Below are positions 34,449-42,898 of a DNA stretch of 64,000 nt, piece after piece. Numbering within the stretch: the stretch's first letter is position 1; every line of letters begins with the position of its first letter. Source of the DNA: Lachnospiraceae bacterium (GTDB lineage: Bacteria > Bacillota > Clostridia > Lachnospirales > Lachnospiraceae); contig JAFSBX010000029.1 of NCBI GenBank assembly GCA_017437065.1, positions 31,668 through 95,667 on the forward strand, written 5' to 3'. The notes under the pieces are model-generated. The model was not told the DNA's origin. It did not search any database and was given only the letters and a program-made list of their open reading frames with translations. The position numbers and the translations under genes are program-made.

Positions 34449-35027
34449 TTATACTCCAAACAATTCCTTTAATGCTCTAGGTGTATAATGTCTATTATCC
34501 AATGCATCAAATTGTTTCCGTGTCTGCTTACTTGTCAATCCTTTGATTCCACCAGACAAGATATAATCAATCTTCAAGGTTTCATCCTTATTCTGTCTTC
34601 TGCGAATAAGTCTTTCCTGCATCATCTTATAGATTTTATATCCTTTGGCTGCATCCAAATTATAAAACTCCATTGCATGATAAATGTCTGTAATCTCTCG
34701 TTCTATTTCCAATAGTTCCAATTCAAGAACTTTCTTCCGTTTCACAAGCAAATCAAAATCCGATTCCAAAGATTCCATCATTTCATCTACATCTATAGCA
34801 ATAGTAGCATCCGACAAATCCGTTTTGACCTCAATCGTGTTTATGATTTTCCATTCACCATCCTTCTGCAAATCCTCTGCAAGTTTATTATATATTGCAT
34901 TGATTTGTGTAAATCTCAACTTTACCGCCTTTTTAAAGCTCTCTACAATAATATTTTCCTTTGTATCACTATTGCGACCTATGTAACGTGTTCCATCCGT
35001 AATAACATAATGTGTTGCACATCCCAT
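34449..35027 (-). CDS. Coiled-coil hypothetical protein
   Basis: 192 aa. A central charged coiled coil (VKRKKVLELELLEIEREITD) and a basic region RLIRRRQNKDE. No recognised family. Start MGCATHYVI with GGAAGGA upstream. It leads the minus-strand run towards XRE. Confidence 0.6.
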   Translation of the reverse strand: MGCATHYVITDGTRYIGRNSDTKENIIVESFKKAVKLRFTQINAIYNKLAEDLQKDGEWKIINTIEVKTDLSDATIAIDVDEMMESLESDFDLLVKRKKVLELELLEIEREITDIYHAMEFYNLDAAKGYKIYKMMQERLIRRRQNKDETLKIDYILSGGIKGLTSKQTRKQFDALDNRHYTPRALKELFGV

Positions 35028-35082
35028 AATAAATCTATCCTTCCTTTATGGACTACCCTCTTGACAGCCCACACCATTCCAA

Positions 35083-35688
35083 TTATCTATACTGCATTCC
35101 GTTATTGTCTTTCAATGAATAGTTGCAATTAAAAACCTCTGTAATTCTTCCGTGATATTTTCCATTGAATGCCGCCATCATCTGCTTAATCTGTTCCAAA
35201 TCTGCTCTCATATCCTCAACATGAGATAAATCCTTTTCCAGTGCTTCCGCTTTACTATGTAACTGCTGAATCTTTTCATCTAATTTATCCGAAAGTGCCT
35301 TTGCATTTATTCTAGGTTTTCCACCGGGCAAAGTCGTTGTTACTTCCTCCGATTTAACTCTCATTGTAAAATCTCTGTTACTAATGTAATAACTGCTACA
35401 ATATCCGCTAGAATCGGCTTCACCTCTCACAATATCGTCATAACAACGGATTGCCAAATCAAACATACTTCCATATGATGTTGTGTCAATTCCTATGGTA
35501 ACGTGATATTGTCTTTCGGTAGTATTTCCATAAAATAAAAACTCGTCCATAGCTTCTGCGAATTTCTTATTGATACACTTTCCATCAAAAGACTGTATAA
35601 CTGGCTTTAGGCTTTCCAATACTACCGCAAATTTTCTATATGTTTCAATTTCCTTATTTATAAGTGCTGTTCTTGTATTATCATTCAT
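35083..35688 (-). CDS. Coiled-coil hypothetical protein
   Basis: 201 aa starting MNDNTRTAL after GAGG. Middle region FYGNTTERQYHVTIGIDT is beta-rich, then a long C-terminal coiled coil (KLDEKIQQLHSKAEALEKDL). Family unknown; it precedes another coiled-coil gene. Confidence 0.6.
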   Translation of the reverse strand: MNDNTRTALINKEIETYRKFAVVLESLKPVIQSFDGKCINKKFAEAMDEFLFYGNTTERQYHVTIGIDTTSYGSMFDLAIRCYDDIVRGEADSSGYCSSYYISNRDFTMRVKSEEVTTTLPGGKPRINAKALSDKLDEKIQQLHSKAEALEKDLSHVEDMRADLEQIKQMMAAFNGKYHGRITEVFNCNYSLKDNNGMQYR

Positions 35689-35713
35689 GATTATATTCCT
35701 CCAATTCGCTTAA

Positions 35714-35947
35714 TTAAAACAATCCACATAAGCAAGCAATTCTATATAATGGATTTCGTGCAAGTTTCCGTCTGCGGTCTGCTTCTGCTTTGGCTCTGCG
35801 TTCCATTCTATCCATTAAAGAAAGTGTTGCATCCATTTCCATATATTCCATCATCTGCAATGGAGTTAATGCGTTGTATGGTGTTTTCAAGTGTCTATCT
35901 ATAATCTGGTTTCCGTCTGCCGTGTCAATGATTCTAAATTCAAACAT
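35714..35947 (-). CDS. Small mobile-element protein
   Basis: 77 aa, MFEFRIIDTADGN, then a basic helix (RMERRAKAEADRRRKLARN). Proteins of this look occur in Lachnospiraceae mobile elements; function unknown. GAGGTGGG upstream. Confidence 0.6.
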   Translation of the reverse strand: MFEFRIIDTADGNQIIDRHLKTPYNALTPLQMMEYMEMDATLSLMDRMERRAKAEADRRRKLARNPLYRIACLCGLF

Positions 35948-35962
35948 AAATTTCCCACCTCA

Positions 35963-36520
35963 CTAATTCTTTCCAATAACCAATTTTTCCATTAATAACG
36001 CTTTAATCCGATTCATTTCCTTATAATAGGTTGATGAATTTATTCCATACACTAAACAAATTTCTTTATTGTTATAGCCATCCATTTTCATTTGAATTAT
36101 TTTCCGTTGAAGCTCTGAAAAATTTTCCAATAATTCCAACATTGTTTCCATTTCCAAATATTCCGCTTCAAGAGATTTTCCACCGATACAGTTATAAAAA
36201 TTTTCCATTTCCGCATAGTCAGCATCTAAACTTATAATTGTTTCCAATGACTTTCTTTTCTTGGCTCTTTCCGTTTTAAAGTGGTTGCTGAGTTCTGCCC
36301 TCATGTACATATCTGCAATATAAGGAAATTTGAATTGTTTCCGCAAATCTTCCCTTCTGTGATATACCTGAACTGATTTGAGAAAGCCCATAACAGCGAT
36401 ATTGTAATAATCATCAACAGAATATCCATATTTATGTAAAAAGCTATATATTAAGTTGTGATTTTCTGTACTGAAGATTTTTTCCGACTCAGTAAATGGC
36501 TGTAATTTATTTCTTTCCAT
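35963..36520 (-). CDS. Sigma-70-like RNA polymerase sigma factor
   Basis: 185 aa from MERNKLQPF with AAGGAG upstream; a longer form to 36571 is less likely. Region 2 is visible (NHNLIYSFLHKYGYSVDDYY...MGFLKSVQVY) and region 4 is an HTH (FSELQRKIIQMKMDGYNNKE...YGINSSTYYKEMNRIKALL). It lacks regions 1 and 3, like ECF or Tn916-type factors. It presumably redirects host RNA polymerase to element promoters. Confidence 0.75.
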   Translation of the reverse strand: MERNKLQPFTESEKIFSTENHNLIYSFLHKYGYSVDDYYNIAVMGFLKSVQVYHRREDLRKQFKFPYIADMYMRAELSNHFKTERAKKRKSLETIISLDADYAEMENFYNCIGGKSLEAEYLEMETMLELLENFSELQRKIIQMKMDGYNNKEICLVYGINSSTYYKEMNRIKALLMEKLVIGKN

Positions 36521-36591
36521 ATGGTACACGCTCCTTTTCTTTCCATTGGGAAGATTGTCCAGAACGGACAACCCTCCGTTGATTCCTTTGG

Positions 36592-36993
36592 TTAGAAAAA
36601 CTTGTCAATCATTGCTTTAATAACCAGCTTCTTTAATTCCCCGGTATGCTCTGCCAAATCCACCTCAAGGTTAAAATCTGCATAAATCAAACTGCTTTCC
36701 TTATCCTCAAAGTCAAAACATAATTCATAGTTAAAAGCCTTTTCCTTTACTGTGATATGTAAACTCTGATATGTCATAACGATTCCTGCATCGCTCCACT
36801 TCTTACCTCTGCAATCCAAAAATTCCTTCTGATGTTCCGCTTTGACTCTCTGCACATTTTCCTCAATGGTTGCTTTCAGATTGTCGGATACTGCCACAAT
36901 AGGAATAAATACTTCCAAGCAATCCTCCACTAAATCCAATTCTGCAAGATTAATAGTTCCGATATTTGTTTTCATTGTTGTTGTCTTCTTCAT
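36592..36993 (-). CDS. Hypothetical protein
   Basis: 133 aa, MKKTTTMKTNIGTINL, with AGGTAGG upstream. Beta-rich, no family recognised. First gene of the sigma-factor run. Confidence 0.6.
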   Translation of the reverse strand: MKKTTTMKTNIGTINLAELDLVEDCLEVFIPIVAVSDNLKATIEENVQRVKAEHQKEFLDCRGKKWSDAGIVMTYQSLHITVKEKAFNYELCFDFEDKESSLIYADFNLEVDLAEHTGELKKLVIKAMIDKFF

Positions 36994-37110
36994 AGGTGAT
37001 TACCTACCTTTCATTAAAATATGTTTGATTGTTTTTGTTGTTTTGGCATTTCTGCCGATAGGGTGCGGATAACTGAATCTCCCACGGCTGAACCGTCACT
37101 CCCTGATTGA

Positions 37111-37260
37111 TTAGTTGCTTTTCTGTTTTGGCTTGTCTTCATACCATTTAATAGAACCGCCTTTAAAATTGGTTTTCGGTTGTAATATGGTGGACTTGCC
37201 GACCTTCTCGACTACTCCATTTTTGCTCTGTACTGCAAATTGAATTGTATGTTTCTGCAT
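37111..37260 (-). CDS. Small basic protein
   Basis: 49 aa, MQKHTIQFAVQSKNGVVEKV..., ending in KQKSN. It starts 4 bases after the preceding stop and is therefore coupled to it. Function unknown. Confidence 0.55.
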   Translation of the reverse strand: MQKHTIQFAVQSKNGVVEKVGKSTILQPKTNFKGGSIKWYEDKPKQKSN

Positions 37261-37263
37261 TGC

Positions 37264-37431
37264 TTATACCTCCTCAAATACTCCACTTTTCAACATATCA
37301 GAGAACCAACATTCAAAATCTGGATATTCGTTTTTGTCTGCCATATCTCTATAAACTTCGTGCATCTGCTTTTCTGTGAATGTTCTGCCGTTTAATGGCT
37401 CTTCGTAAGTTGTGAACTTTCTTTCTGCCAT
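37264..37431 (-). CDS. Small accessory protein
   Basis: 55 aa, MAERKFTTYEEPLNGRTFTE, with AAGGAGGG upstream. Acidic C-terminus; the sequence ends VFEEV. Typical small orphan gene of Firmicutes mobile elements, no function known. Confidence 0.65.
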   Translation of the reverse strand: MAERKFTTYEEPLNGRTFTEKQMHEVYRDMADKNEYPDFECWFSDMLKSGVFEEV

Positions 37432-37571
37432 TTCTCGCCCTCCTTGATTAGATGGTTTATTCTGTTACTATCCTCTGCATTTATAGAGACTTGGAACTCT
37501 CGCCCTGATTGGGTGGTTGCATTATAGCCTTTGGCATTGGGGAGTTTTTCGCTCCCCTTTGCCGTTGGTCT

Positions 37572-37865
37572 TTACTGCTTCACATATCCGAATAAAAATC
37601 TTGTGCTTGACTTTCCTTCTGTTGTGAACTGTGCGAAAAGTTTAGGATGCTTTTCTGCGAATGCTTTAGTATCAAATAAGGTCTTGCCCTTTGTTACCTT
37701 GTTGCTAAAGTGGAAAATGTCAATGTCGATTTCATCAACTTTCTTTCGCTCCAGTTCCTTTTTAAGTTCTGCTTGAATTTCTTTCTGTTTTAATTCTTTT
37801 GCTTTAATTTCTGCTGTAAGTTTTTCATATTCCTTACACTTTGCAATTAGTTCTTTGTTTGTCAT
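37572..37865 (-). CDS. Small coiled-coil protein (mobile-element type)
   Basis: 97 aa from MTNKELIAK with GGAGGT eight bases upstream. Lysine/glutamate-rich coiled coil (LTAEIKAKELKQKEIQAEL) then VDEIDIDIFHFSNKVTKGKT. Function unknown; common type in clostridial conjugative and phage elements. Confidence 0.65.
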   Translation of the reverse strand: MTNKELIAKCKEYEKLTAEIKAKELKQKEIQAELKKELERKKVDEIDIDIFHFSNKVTKGKTLFDTKAFAEKHPKLFAQFTTEGKSSTRFLFGYVKQ

Positions 37866-37871
37866 ATACAA

Positions 37872-38049
37872 ACACCTCCATATAGAAAATTGATTGCTTT
37901 TTGATTAATTAGTTAGTTGTTAGAACTTTACCGCCCTAGTAATCTTCTTGGCTATTACCTCTCACGTCTTGATACCGTTCACAAGTATATTGACTAGGGA
38001 TTTCAACAAGGCTTTCGGCTCTTGTCGGTGTTGCTCTGTTGTCTACTTG
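37872..38049. other. Non-coding gap
   Basis: No gene seen. The DNA is less AT-rich than neighbours around 37930-38040. A terminator for the gene at 38127-38294 follows. Confidence 0.3.
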
Positions 38050-38104
38050 AGAAAACAAAAAGAGTGTAACTCCCTTTGATAACTCAATAGGAATTACACT
38101 CTTT
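38050..38104 (-). terminator. Strong terminator
   Basis: AAAGAGTGTAA (38059-38069) with TTACACTCTTT (38094-38104), 11 bp perfect; on the minus strand it is followed by TTTTTGTTTTC. Downstream of the 55-aa gene. Confidence 0.85.
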
Positions 38105-38126
38105 ACTTTATTTACTCTTTATTTAA

Positions 38127-38294
38127 TTACTGTTTTTCAAAATCTGGTACAGCTCCGTTGTTGAAAGCTTCAAGTCTGATTTTTAAATCTTCAAGACTTT
38201 CTTTTAATGCCTGCTTGCTGTCGTCTGCCTGATACATTCTACGCTCTTTTAAGTACTGTTCTAGTAGTGTATCATAGTCTGTTTTTTCGCCCAT
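38127..38294 (-). CDS. Small helical protein
   Basis: 55 aa, MGEKTDYDTLLEQYLKERRM, GGTGG upstream, ends just before a terminator. Its promoter region contains three copies of the palindrome TCTTGTACAAGA, so the ribbon-helix-helix protein next door may control it. Function unknown. Confidence 0.6.
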   Translation of the reverse strand: MGEKTDYDTLLEQYLKERRMYQADDSKQALKESLEDLKIRLEAFNNGAVPDFEKQ

Positions 38295-38456
38295 TTCTAT
38301 CACCACCGTTCACCACCTTTTCATATAAGATTACTTATATTATAAGGTTTATTATGTAATGTTTCAAGAGTGCAATCCCTATTCAGTTATCAATGTGCTT
38401 TGTTAATGTGCTTTGTTAATGTGTTTTGTGCTTGCCTTGTGAGATTATAGTACACC

Positions 38457-38969
38457 TTCTTGTACAAGATGTAAATATGTAATCTTGTACAAGATTTCCA
38501 TACTGTTTTTATACATCTTGTACAAGATTTCTTTCTGTAAAAAAAAATAAAGCCCTATTTATAGGCTTTATTTTACTTTTATTATTTTTATTATAAGTTA
38601 GTTTGATATTTTATCATTTATTGCATCTACAATAAATGAATTTAAACTTTTATATCCTTGCTTTTTTGCCGTTTCGCTAATAATTTCTTTTTGACCTTTT
38701 GGAACATTTACAATAATCCTATCATATTTTTCTTTCTGAAAATCATTTTTATACTTTGTTGCATCGAATTTTTCTTTTTCTTCTAACATATACGACCCAG
38801 CCCCCCAAAATCTTATTTTTTGTAGTTCATTATATAAATAATAAAAAAATACTTCTTTTATACATGATAACATAAAAAATTTTATCCCTCAACAAAAATT
38901 GTACAAGATGTATAAAACCTCTTTTATATTCTTGTACAAGATGTATATTGATTGTTCTTGTACAAGATG
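38457..38969. repeat. Six copies of palindrome ATCTTGTACAAGAT around the RHH gene
   Basis: Copies lie at 38457-38470, 38482-38495 and 38515-38528 (downstream of the RHH gene) and near 38898-38910 (partial), 38930-38943 and 38956-38969 (upstream). All share TTGTACAAGA. They flank the RHH gene and sit in the promoter regions of three genes. Operator or centromere-like sites. Confidence 0.85.
38598..38789 (-). CDS. Ribbon-helix-helix DNA-binding protein
   Basis: 63 aa from MLEEKEKFD. KYDRIIVNVPKGQKEIISET gives the beta-ribbon and first helix, KKQGYKSLNSFIVDAIND the second helix, the Arc/CopG fold. RHH dimers bind short palindromes, and six such sites flank the gene, so it is probably the binder and self-regulated. 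Start is preceded by a G-rich stretch rather than a clean Shine-Dalgarno. Confidence 0.8.
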   Translation of the reverse strand: MLEEKEKFDATKYKNDFQKEKYDRIIVNVPKGQKEIISETAKKQGYKSLNSFIVDAINDKISN

Positions 38970-39023
38970 TTATTATTATATCAACAACTAAAACAAATCA
39001 AATTTTTAAAGGAGGTTTTCACT

Positions 39024-39260
39024 ATGACAAAGAAACAAATGGAGATTATCAAAGACAACTTGAGAGCATACGAAAAGAACTTCGGTTATATCAAGATTGT
39101 AAAAGAGGACTACGGCAAAGGCTTCTATATCTATACAGACGAAGCAAGAGCAGAACAAGGAAGCTGGACGCAATACTGCTACAATATAGACTACTTAAAC
39201 GGTTGGTTATATGGTGCAGTTCAAGCAATCAATGGAATTATGAAACCTATTGAAAAATAA
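39024..39260 (+). CDS. Small mobile-element protein
   Basis: 78 aa, MTKKQMEIIKDN, AAGGAGG upstream. Its promoter lies in the palindrome array, so the RHH protein may repress it. Mixed alpha/beta sequence with GKGFYIYTDEA. Function unknown. Confidence 0.7.
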   Translation: MTKKQMEIIKDNLRAYEKNFGYIKIVKEDYGKGFYIYTDEARAEQGSWTQYCYNIDYLNGWLYGAVQAINGIMKPIEK

Positions 39261-39273
39261 CAACCATATAAAA

Positions 39274-39299
39274 GGCGGTAGCCGTGACAAGTTACCGCC
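39274..39299 (+). other. Intergenic hairpin without U-tract
   Basis: GGCGGTA (39274-39280) with TACCGCC (39293-39299). No T-run follows, so it is more likely an mRNA-processing or stability element. A similar hairpin (GGGTG/CACCC) follows the next gene near 39847-39876. Confidence 0.5.
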
Positions 39300-39326
39300 C
39301 CACTAATAGAAAAGAGGTTTTGACTT

Positions 39327-39839
39327 ATGACATATTTTAAAAATGTAAATACATTAGAGGAATTAAGAAAGCAATACAAGGAACTTTTGAAGCAGTACCA
39401 CCCAGACAACGCAAACGGAAGCACAGAAGCAACGCAAGAAATCAATGCAGAATATGACAGGCTTTTCAAAGTCTTAAAGAATAAACACGAAAGCAAGCAG
39501 ACAAGCACAGACGGAGCAAAGGCAGATTTTAACGCTAACAAGTACGATTTTGAAGCAGATGAAAAACTGCGTGAAGTAATGCAAAAAATAATCAACTTTA
39601 CAAATATTAATATTGAGGTTGTCGGCTGTTGGTTGTGGGTGGATGGTGACACATACCCATATAGAAACGACTTAAAAGAAATTGGTTTTAAATGGGCAAG
39701 CGAAAAAAAGAAATGGTATTTTCATACAGAAGCATTCAGAAAAAGAAGCAAAAGAAAGTTGTCAATGGATGATATACGCAACTTGTACGGCAGTACAGAA
39801 GTACAGACAGAACAAAGAAAACAGTTGAAACAAGCATAA
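39327..39839 (+). CDS. J-domain protein
   Basis: 170 aa. Residues 1-65 form a J-domain: LRKQYKELLKQYHPDNANGS contains the HPD motif that stimulates DnaK. The C-terminal region GFKWASEKKKWYFHTEAF is a known partner domain in clostridial mobile-element DnaJ-like proteins. AAGAGG upstream. Probably recruits host DnaK for an element function. Confidence 0.8.
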   Translation: MTYFKNVNTLEELRKQYKELLKQYHPDNANGSTEATQEINAEYDRLFKVLKNKHESKQTSTDGAKADFNANKYDFEADEKLREVMQKIINFTNINIEVVGCWLWVDGDTYPYRNDLKEIGFKWASEKKKWYFHTEAFRKRSKRKLSMDDIRNLYGSTEVQTEQRKQLKQA

Positions 39840-39899
39840 AAAAAATAAGGGTGTAGGCTCTCAGGCTTGCACCCTACCACATAGAAAGAAGGTTATACA

Positions 39900-40084
39900 A
39901 TGGCATACATCAGAAAGACAAAAGACGAATATCAATTATATTGTAATTATGGTTATGGTGATGGTTGGGAGTATGTACTTGCAGAAGATACACCACAAGA
40001 AGCAAAGCAACGAAAAAAGAATACATAGAGAACGCACCACAATATCAATATAAAATCATCAAGAAAAGAGTACCAAAAGAATAA
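39900..40084 (+). pseudogene. Small mobile-element gene with -1 frame break
   Basis: ATG at 39900 (GAAGG upstream) gives MAYIRKTKDEYQLYCNYGYG... for 43 codons, then stops. At CGA-AAA-AAG (40011-40019), the classic A-AAA-AAG slippery heptamer, a -1 slip continues as KEYIENAPQYQYKIIKKRV and ends at 40084, the usual C-terminus of this 60-aa protein family. Recoding, mutation or a sequencing slip are all possible. Confidence 0.65.
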
Positions 40085-40102
40085 TATAAAAGCAACATAA
40101 AC

Positions 40103-40137
40103 GGCTAGAGGTTTACGGACTTCTAGCCTTTTCTTTT
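40103..40137 (+). terminator. Intrinsic terminator
   Basis: GGCTAGA (40103-40109) with TCTAGCC (40122-40128), then TTTTCTTTT. Ends the + strand run of three genes. Confidence 0.85.
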
Positions 40138-40419
40138 GGTGTAATCATTGGACTTTTTGCACGTTTTACGGCTCATTTTCGCGTTGTTTTGGTCTTGTTG
40201 GGTTCTTGTTAGGGTTCGTTTAATTCGTGGCAAAATGACGGCTAAAACGTGCTAAAAGCATGCTATATATGCGGTTGTTGATGGGTGCATGGACGCGGCT
40301 AGGTTTACATTATATTCGATGGGGGCGGTCTGAAAATATGTAGTAGTACATCGACACACACAATACTCAAAAAATCCAGCTACCGAAGCAATAATCCCTT
40401 ACTCTCTCCCCCTGATACT
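40138..40419. other. Non-coding stretch of higher GC
   Basis: No gene. It is G-rich compared with the neighbouring phage DNA and marks the change from + strand accessory genes to the minus-strand zinc-ribbon run, possibly an old element junction. Confidence 0.3.
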
Positions 40420-40884
40420 TTAAAATTTATGTTTACAATTTACACATACTCTATCTGTTTTATTTGTAAAAATACCTGTTAACAAAGACCATTTACGAGG
40501 TACAATCTGAATATTAGTTGAACCACATTTAGGACAAAGAGTGATATTTTTATTTATATTTATTGGCTCATTATTACTGTTCGTTACTTCAATATCAATC
40601 CACCATCTGTCAAGTTTTTTAGCAAGTATTTCCGCTTCTTCTTGTGTATTGCATTCACAAATTTTATAAGGAAGGCTATTTAAAATTTTTATTACATTTT
40701 CATAATCTAAATCTATATCCAACACTTCCTTTAAACCAGCAGATACCGCAGTATCAGTGTCTCTATATCCTATTATATAAATAGAATATCCAGTATTTAA
40801 ATTAATAGGATAACCACAATGAGGACACGCTTTTGCTTTATCTGAAATCTCTCTATTGCATTCAGGACAATTGATTAACGCCAT
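40420..40884 (-). CDS. Double zinc-ribbon protein
   Basis: 154 aa. Zinc ribbons at both ends: CPECNREISDKAKACPHCG at the N-terminus and LCPKCGSTN...CVNCKHKF at the C-terminus. The middle has a small alpha/beta domain. GGAGGAG upstream and 2 bases from the next stop: an operon with the two following zinc-ribbon genes. Function unknown. Confidence 0.75.
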   Translation of the reverse strand: MALINCPECNREISDKAKACPHCGYPINLNTGYSIYIIGYRDTDTAVSAGLKEVLDIDLDYENVIKILNSLPYKICECNTQEEAEILAKKLDRWWIDIEVTNSNNEPININKNITLCPKCGSTNIQIVPRKWSLLTGIFTNKTDRVCVNCKHKF

Positions 40885-40886
40885 AA

Positions 40887-41573
40887 TTACTCTCCTCCCT
40901 TAATACATCTTTCAAATACCATTACATCCTCACATATTGTTACATTTGTTCCTACGCCAGCAATCGTAATCTCATTTTTCCCAATCATATTAGAATACAT
41001 CGTAACAAGTCTCCAACCTTGCGTTGCATGGCTTATAAGAACTTTATTTATCTGTTCTTTATTGGATGTTCCATCAGAATTATTAGGAACTACTACAAAA
41101 TCATATTCATAAAAAGGATTCTTTATATACTGTCCCACTCTATCATTATAAACTTGTGCAACATCATTCGGATTAAGTTTTATATCAAGATTAAAATTAT
41201 AATTACATTCAAGACATGTTGACACAGCATAATTTGCCCTTTTATTACAGACCGGGCATATTTTTATCAATGCACCATCTTCATTACTTTCAGATTCTCT
41301 TGCTTTTTCTATTTTTTCATCCAAAAATTTTACAACAACTGAAATCGTATCTTGGTTATAATTATCTATTGTAAGTTGCTGCATTACTTCATCCTTAATC
41401 GTCAATAATTCGCTTTTAGTCGGATATACTCTCTTCTGATATAATTCATTTATAACTGGTGGCATTTTGTCAAAACAATCTGAACAAATTACCAAATCTT
41501 CTGTTCCTAACAATGGAACTCTTACACCAAGCAGTCCTATATTCTTACCGCAAGCTATACAATTTTTTGCCAT
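40887..41573 (-). CDS. Zinc-ribbon protein with DUF4177-like C-terminus
   Basis: 228 aa. CIACGKNIGLLG with CSDC at the N-terminus, a second CPVCNKRANYAVSTCLECN, then a C-terminal domain with HATQGWRLVTMYSN resembling DUF4177. Strong AGGAGG. No enzymatic motif. Confidence 0.75.
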   Translation of the reverse strand: MAKNCIACGKNIGLLGVRVPLLGTEDLVICSDCFDKMPPVINELYQKRVYPTKSELLTIKDEVMQQLTIDNYNQDTISVVVKFLDEKIEKARESESNEDGALIKICPVCNKRANYAVSTCLECNYNFNLDIKLNPNDVAQVYNDRVGQYIKNPFYEYDFVVVPNNSDGTSNKEQINKVLISHATQGWRLVTMYSNMIGKNEITIAGVGTNVTICEDVMVFERCIKGGE

Positions 41574-41585
41574 TCAAAATACCTC

Positions 41586-42002
41586 CTACAGCATACCAAG
41601 TACACCAATAATTCCCAAAACAACACCACATACCAAACCAAAGATAATAAGATTCTTAATAAATCTCAAATCACCTGCAATCTGGTGAATATCGTCATAT
41701 AATGGGTCATTTTCTTGTGCTGTCAATTTTCGCTGTATTCTCTGCTCCTCTTGACGTTCCTGTTGTTTTATTTCTTCAACAATCTTTCCATCTGGAGCAT
41801 GATTCTCAAAATGCTGTCTTAACTTTGGCTTAGTGGAATCATTTACCAATTCTTCTAAGGACAGATTACCTCTTTTGTAGTCTGCAAAGTTAGTATTACA
41901 AACACTACAAACATAATAATCTTCTCCATCAATTTCTATTAAATCAAAACCAACATCTAAAAATGGTAATTTCTTTCCACAACAGCTACAAATATTTGCC
42001 AT
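41586..42002 (-). CDS. Membrane-anchored zinc-ribbon protein
   Basis: 138 aa. CSCCGKKL with CSVCN gives the zinc ribbon; a charged linker leads to one C-terminal membrane segment (LIIFGLVCGVVLGIIGVLGM). Tail-anchored in the inner membrane. First gene of the zinc-ribbon operon. Confidence 0.75.
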   Translation of the reverse strand: MANICSCCGKKLPFLDVGFDLIEIDGEDYYVCSVCNTNFADYKRGNLSLEELVNDSTKPKLRQHFENHAPDGKIVEEIKQQERQEEQRIQRKLTAQENDPLYDDIHQIAGDLRFIKNLIIFGLVCGVVLGIIGVLGML

Positions 42003-42128
42003 GCTCTAAGTCCTCCTTTTGTATATCAAGATGGGGCAGGGGTACACTTTACATATAAAAAGCAATACCACCCTACAACACACATACCCTTCTTAAAATC
42101 TACTGTAAAATCTTATCGAATATCTCTA

Positions 42129-42281
42129 ATTCAGCAGCAGACGTAAATCTGCTCACTACATGGATAATTATACCAAAGACTACTATTGTAAGCAATGAAT
42201 GAATTATAATACATTGTTATAGCCGGGGGATATATTTACATAGAAAACCTTCTAAAGCCCCTATTCAGCAGCAGGCGTAAA
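42129..42281. repeat. Direct repeat of 19 bp
   Basis: ATTCAGCAGCAGACGTAAA (42129-42147) recurs as ATTCAGCAGCAGGCGTAAA (42263-42281), one change, 134 bases apart. The first copy also folds: AGCAGA with TCTGCT. The 320-bp gap 42003-42324 has no gene. Confidence 0.6.
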
Positions 42282-42319
42282 AAATAAGGCATACCAAGTA
42301 TCTCTACTTAATATGCCTT
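42279..42319 (-). terminator. Terminator of the 177-aa membrane gene
   Basis: AAGGCATA (42286-42293) with TATGCCTT (42312-42319); the minus strand continues with ATTTTTT. Confidence 0.8.
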
Positions 42320-42324
42320 GTAAT

Positions 42325-42858
42325 TTATAACTCGTCTAATCTTTCATTTATTTTTTTTAACTCATATTCGCACATATCAATATAAAATATATTTTGTATA
42401 CTTCTTCTTTCAGTATACTTTTTGTATCCTAGTAAAAAAACTTTTGCTACTCCAAAAAACAATATCATATTAAATATTATCGCAAACCAATAATAATCAA
42501 CATTTCCATATAACATTTTCATTGGACTCTGTTCAAAAAATTTGCCCGTGTTAATAAGATTTTTATTTTCCAAAATATTTAGTGCAGTCCTATCTATTGC
42601 ATGTGTAACAATTGCTCCTATAAATCCACCTGCAACTGACATCAAAAAATCATAATAGATACCACTAATACAATTCTTATCATTAATTAGAACCGCTTTT
42701 CTCTCATATAATTCCAACTCTAACTCCTTTTCATTTCCAATGCATTCCAGATAACAGTTGTCTATTTTTTCTTTACAAATAGCAGTTATCCCTAGTGGAA
42801 TCTTCCTTTTTTTACAGTTATCAATTTCCAATAAATTTTTTTCGTATTTTTCTCTCAT
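42325..42858 (-). CDS. Membrane protein of unknown function
   Basis: 177 aa from MREKYEKNLL (AAGGAG upstream); a longer frame to 42918 is unlikely. Two hydrophobic segments (FLMSVAGGFIGAIVTHAI, YWFAIIFNMILFFGVAKVFL). No family recognised. Confidence 0.65.
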   Translation of the reverse strand: MREKYEKNLLEIDNCKKRKIPLGITAICKEKIDNCYLECIGNEKELELELYERKAVLINDKNCISGIYYDFLMSVAGGFIGAIVTHAIDRTALNILENKNLINTGKFFEQSPMKMLYGNVDYYWFAIIFNMILFFGVAKVFLLGYKKYTERRSIQNIFYIDMCEYELKKINERLDEL

Positions 42859-42898
42859 GTTCGTGTTCTCCTTGATATTTATAGTACTCTTGATTATA

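Noticed and set aside
39221-39652. 143-codon minus-strand frame
   Set aside because: It lies opposite the J-domain gene, has no Shine-Dalgarno, and the + strand protein has clear motifs.
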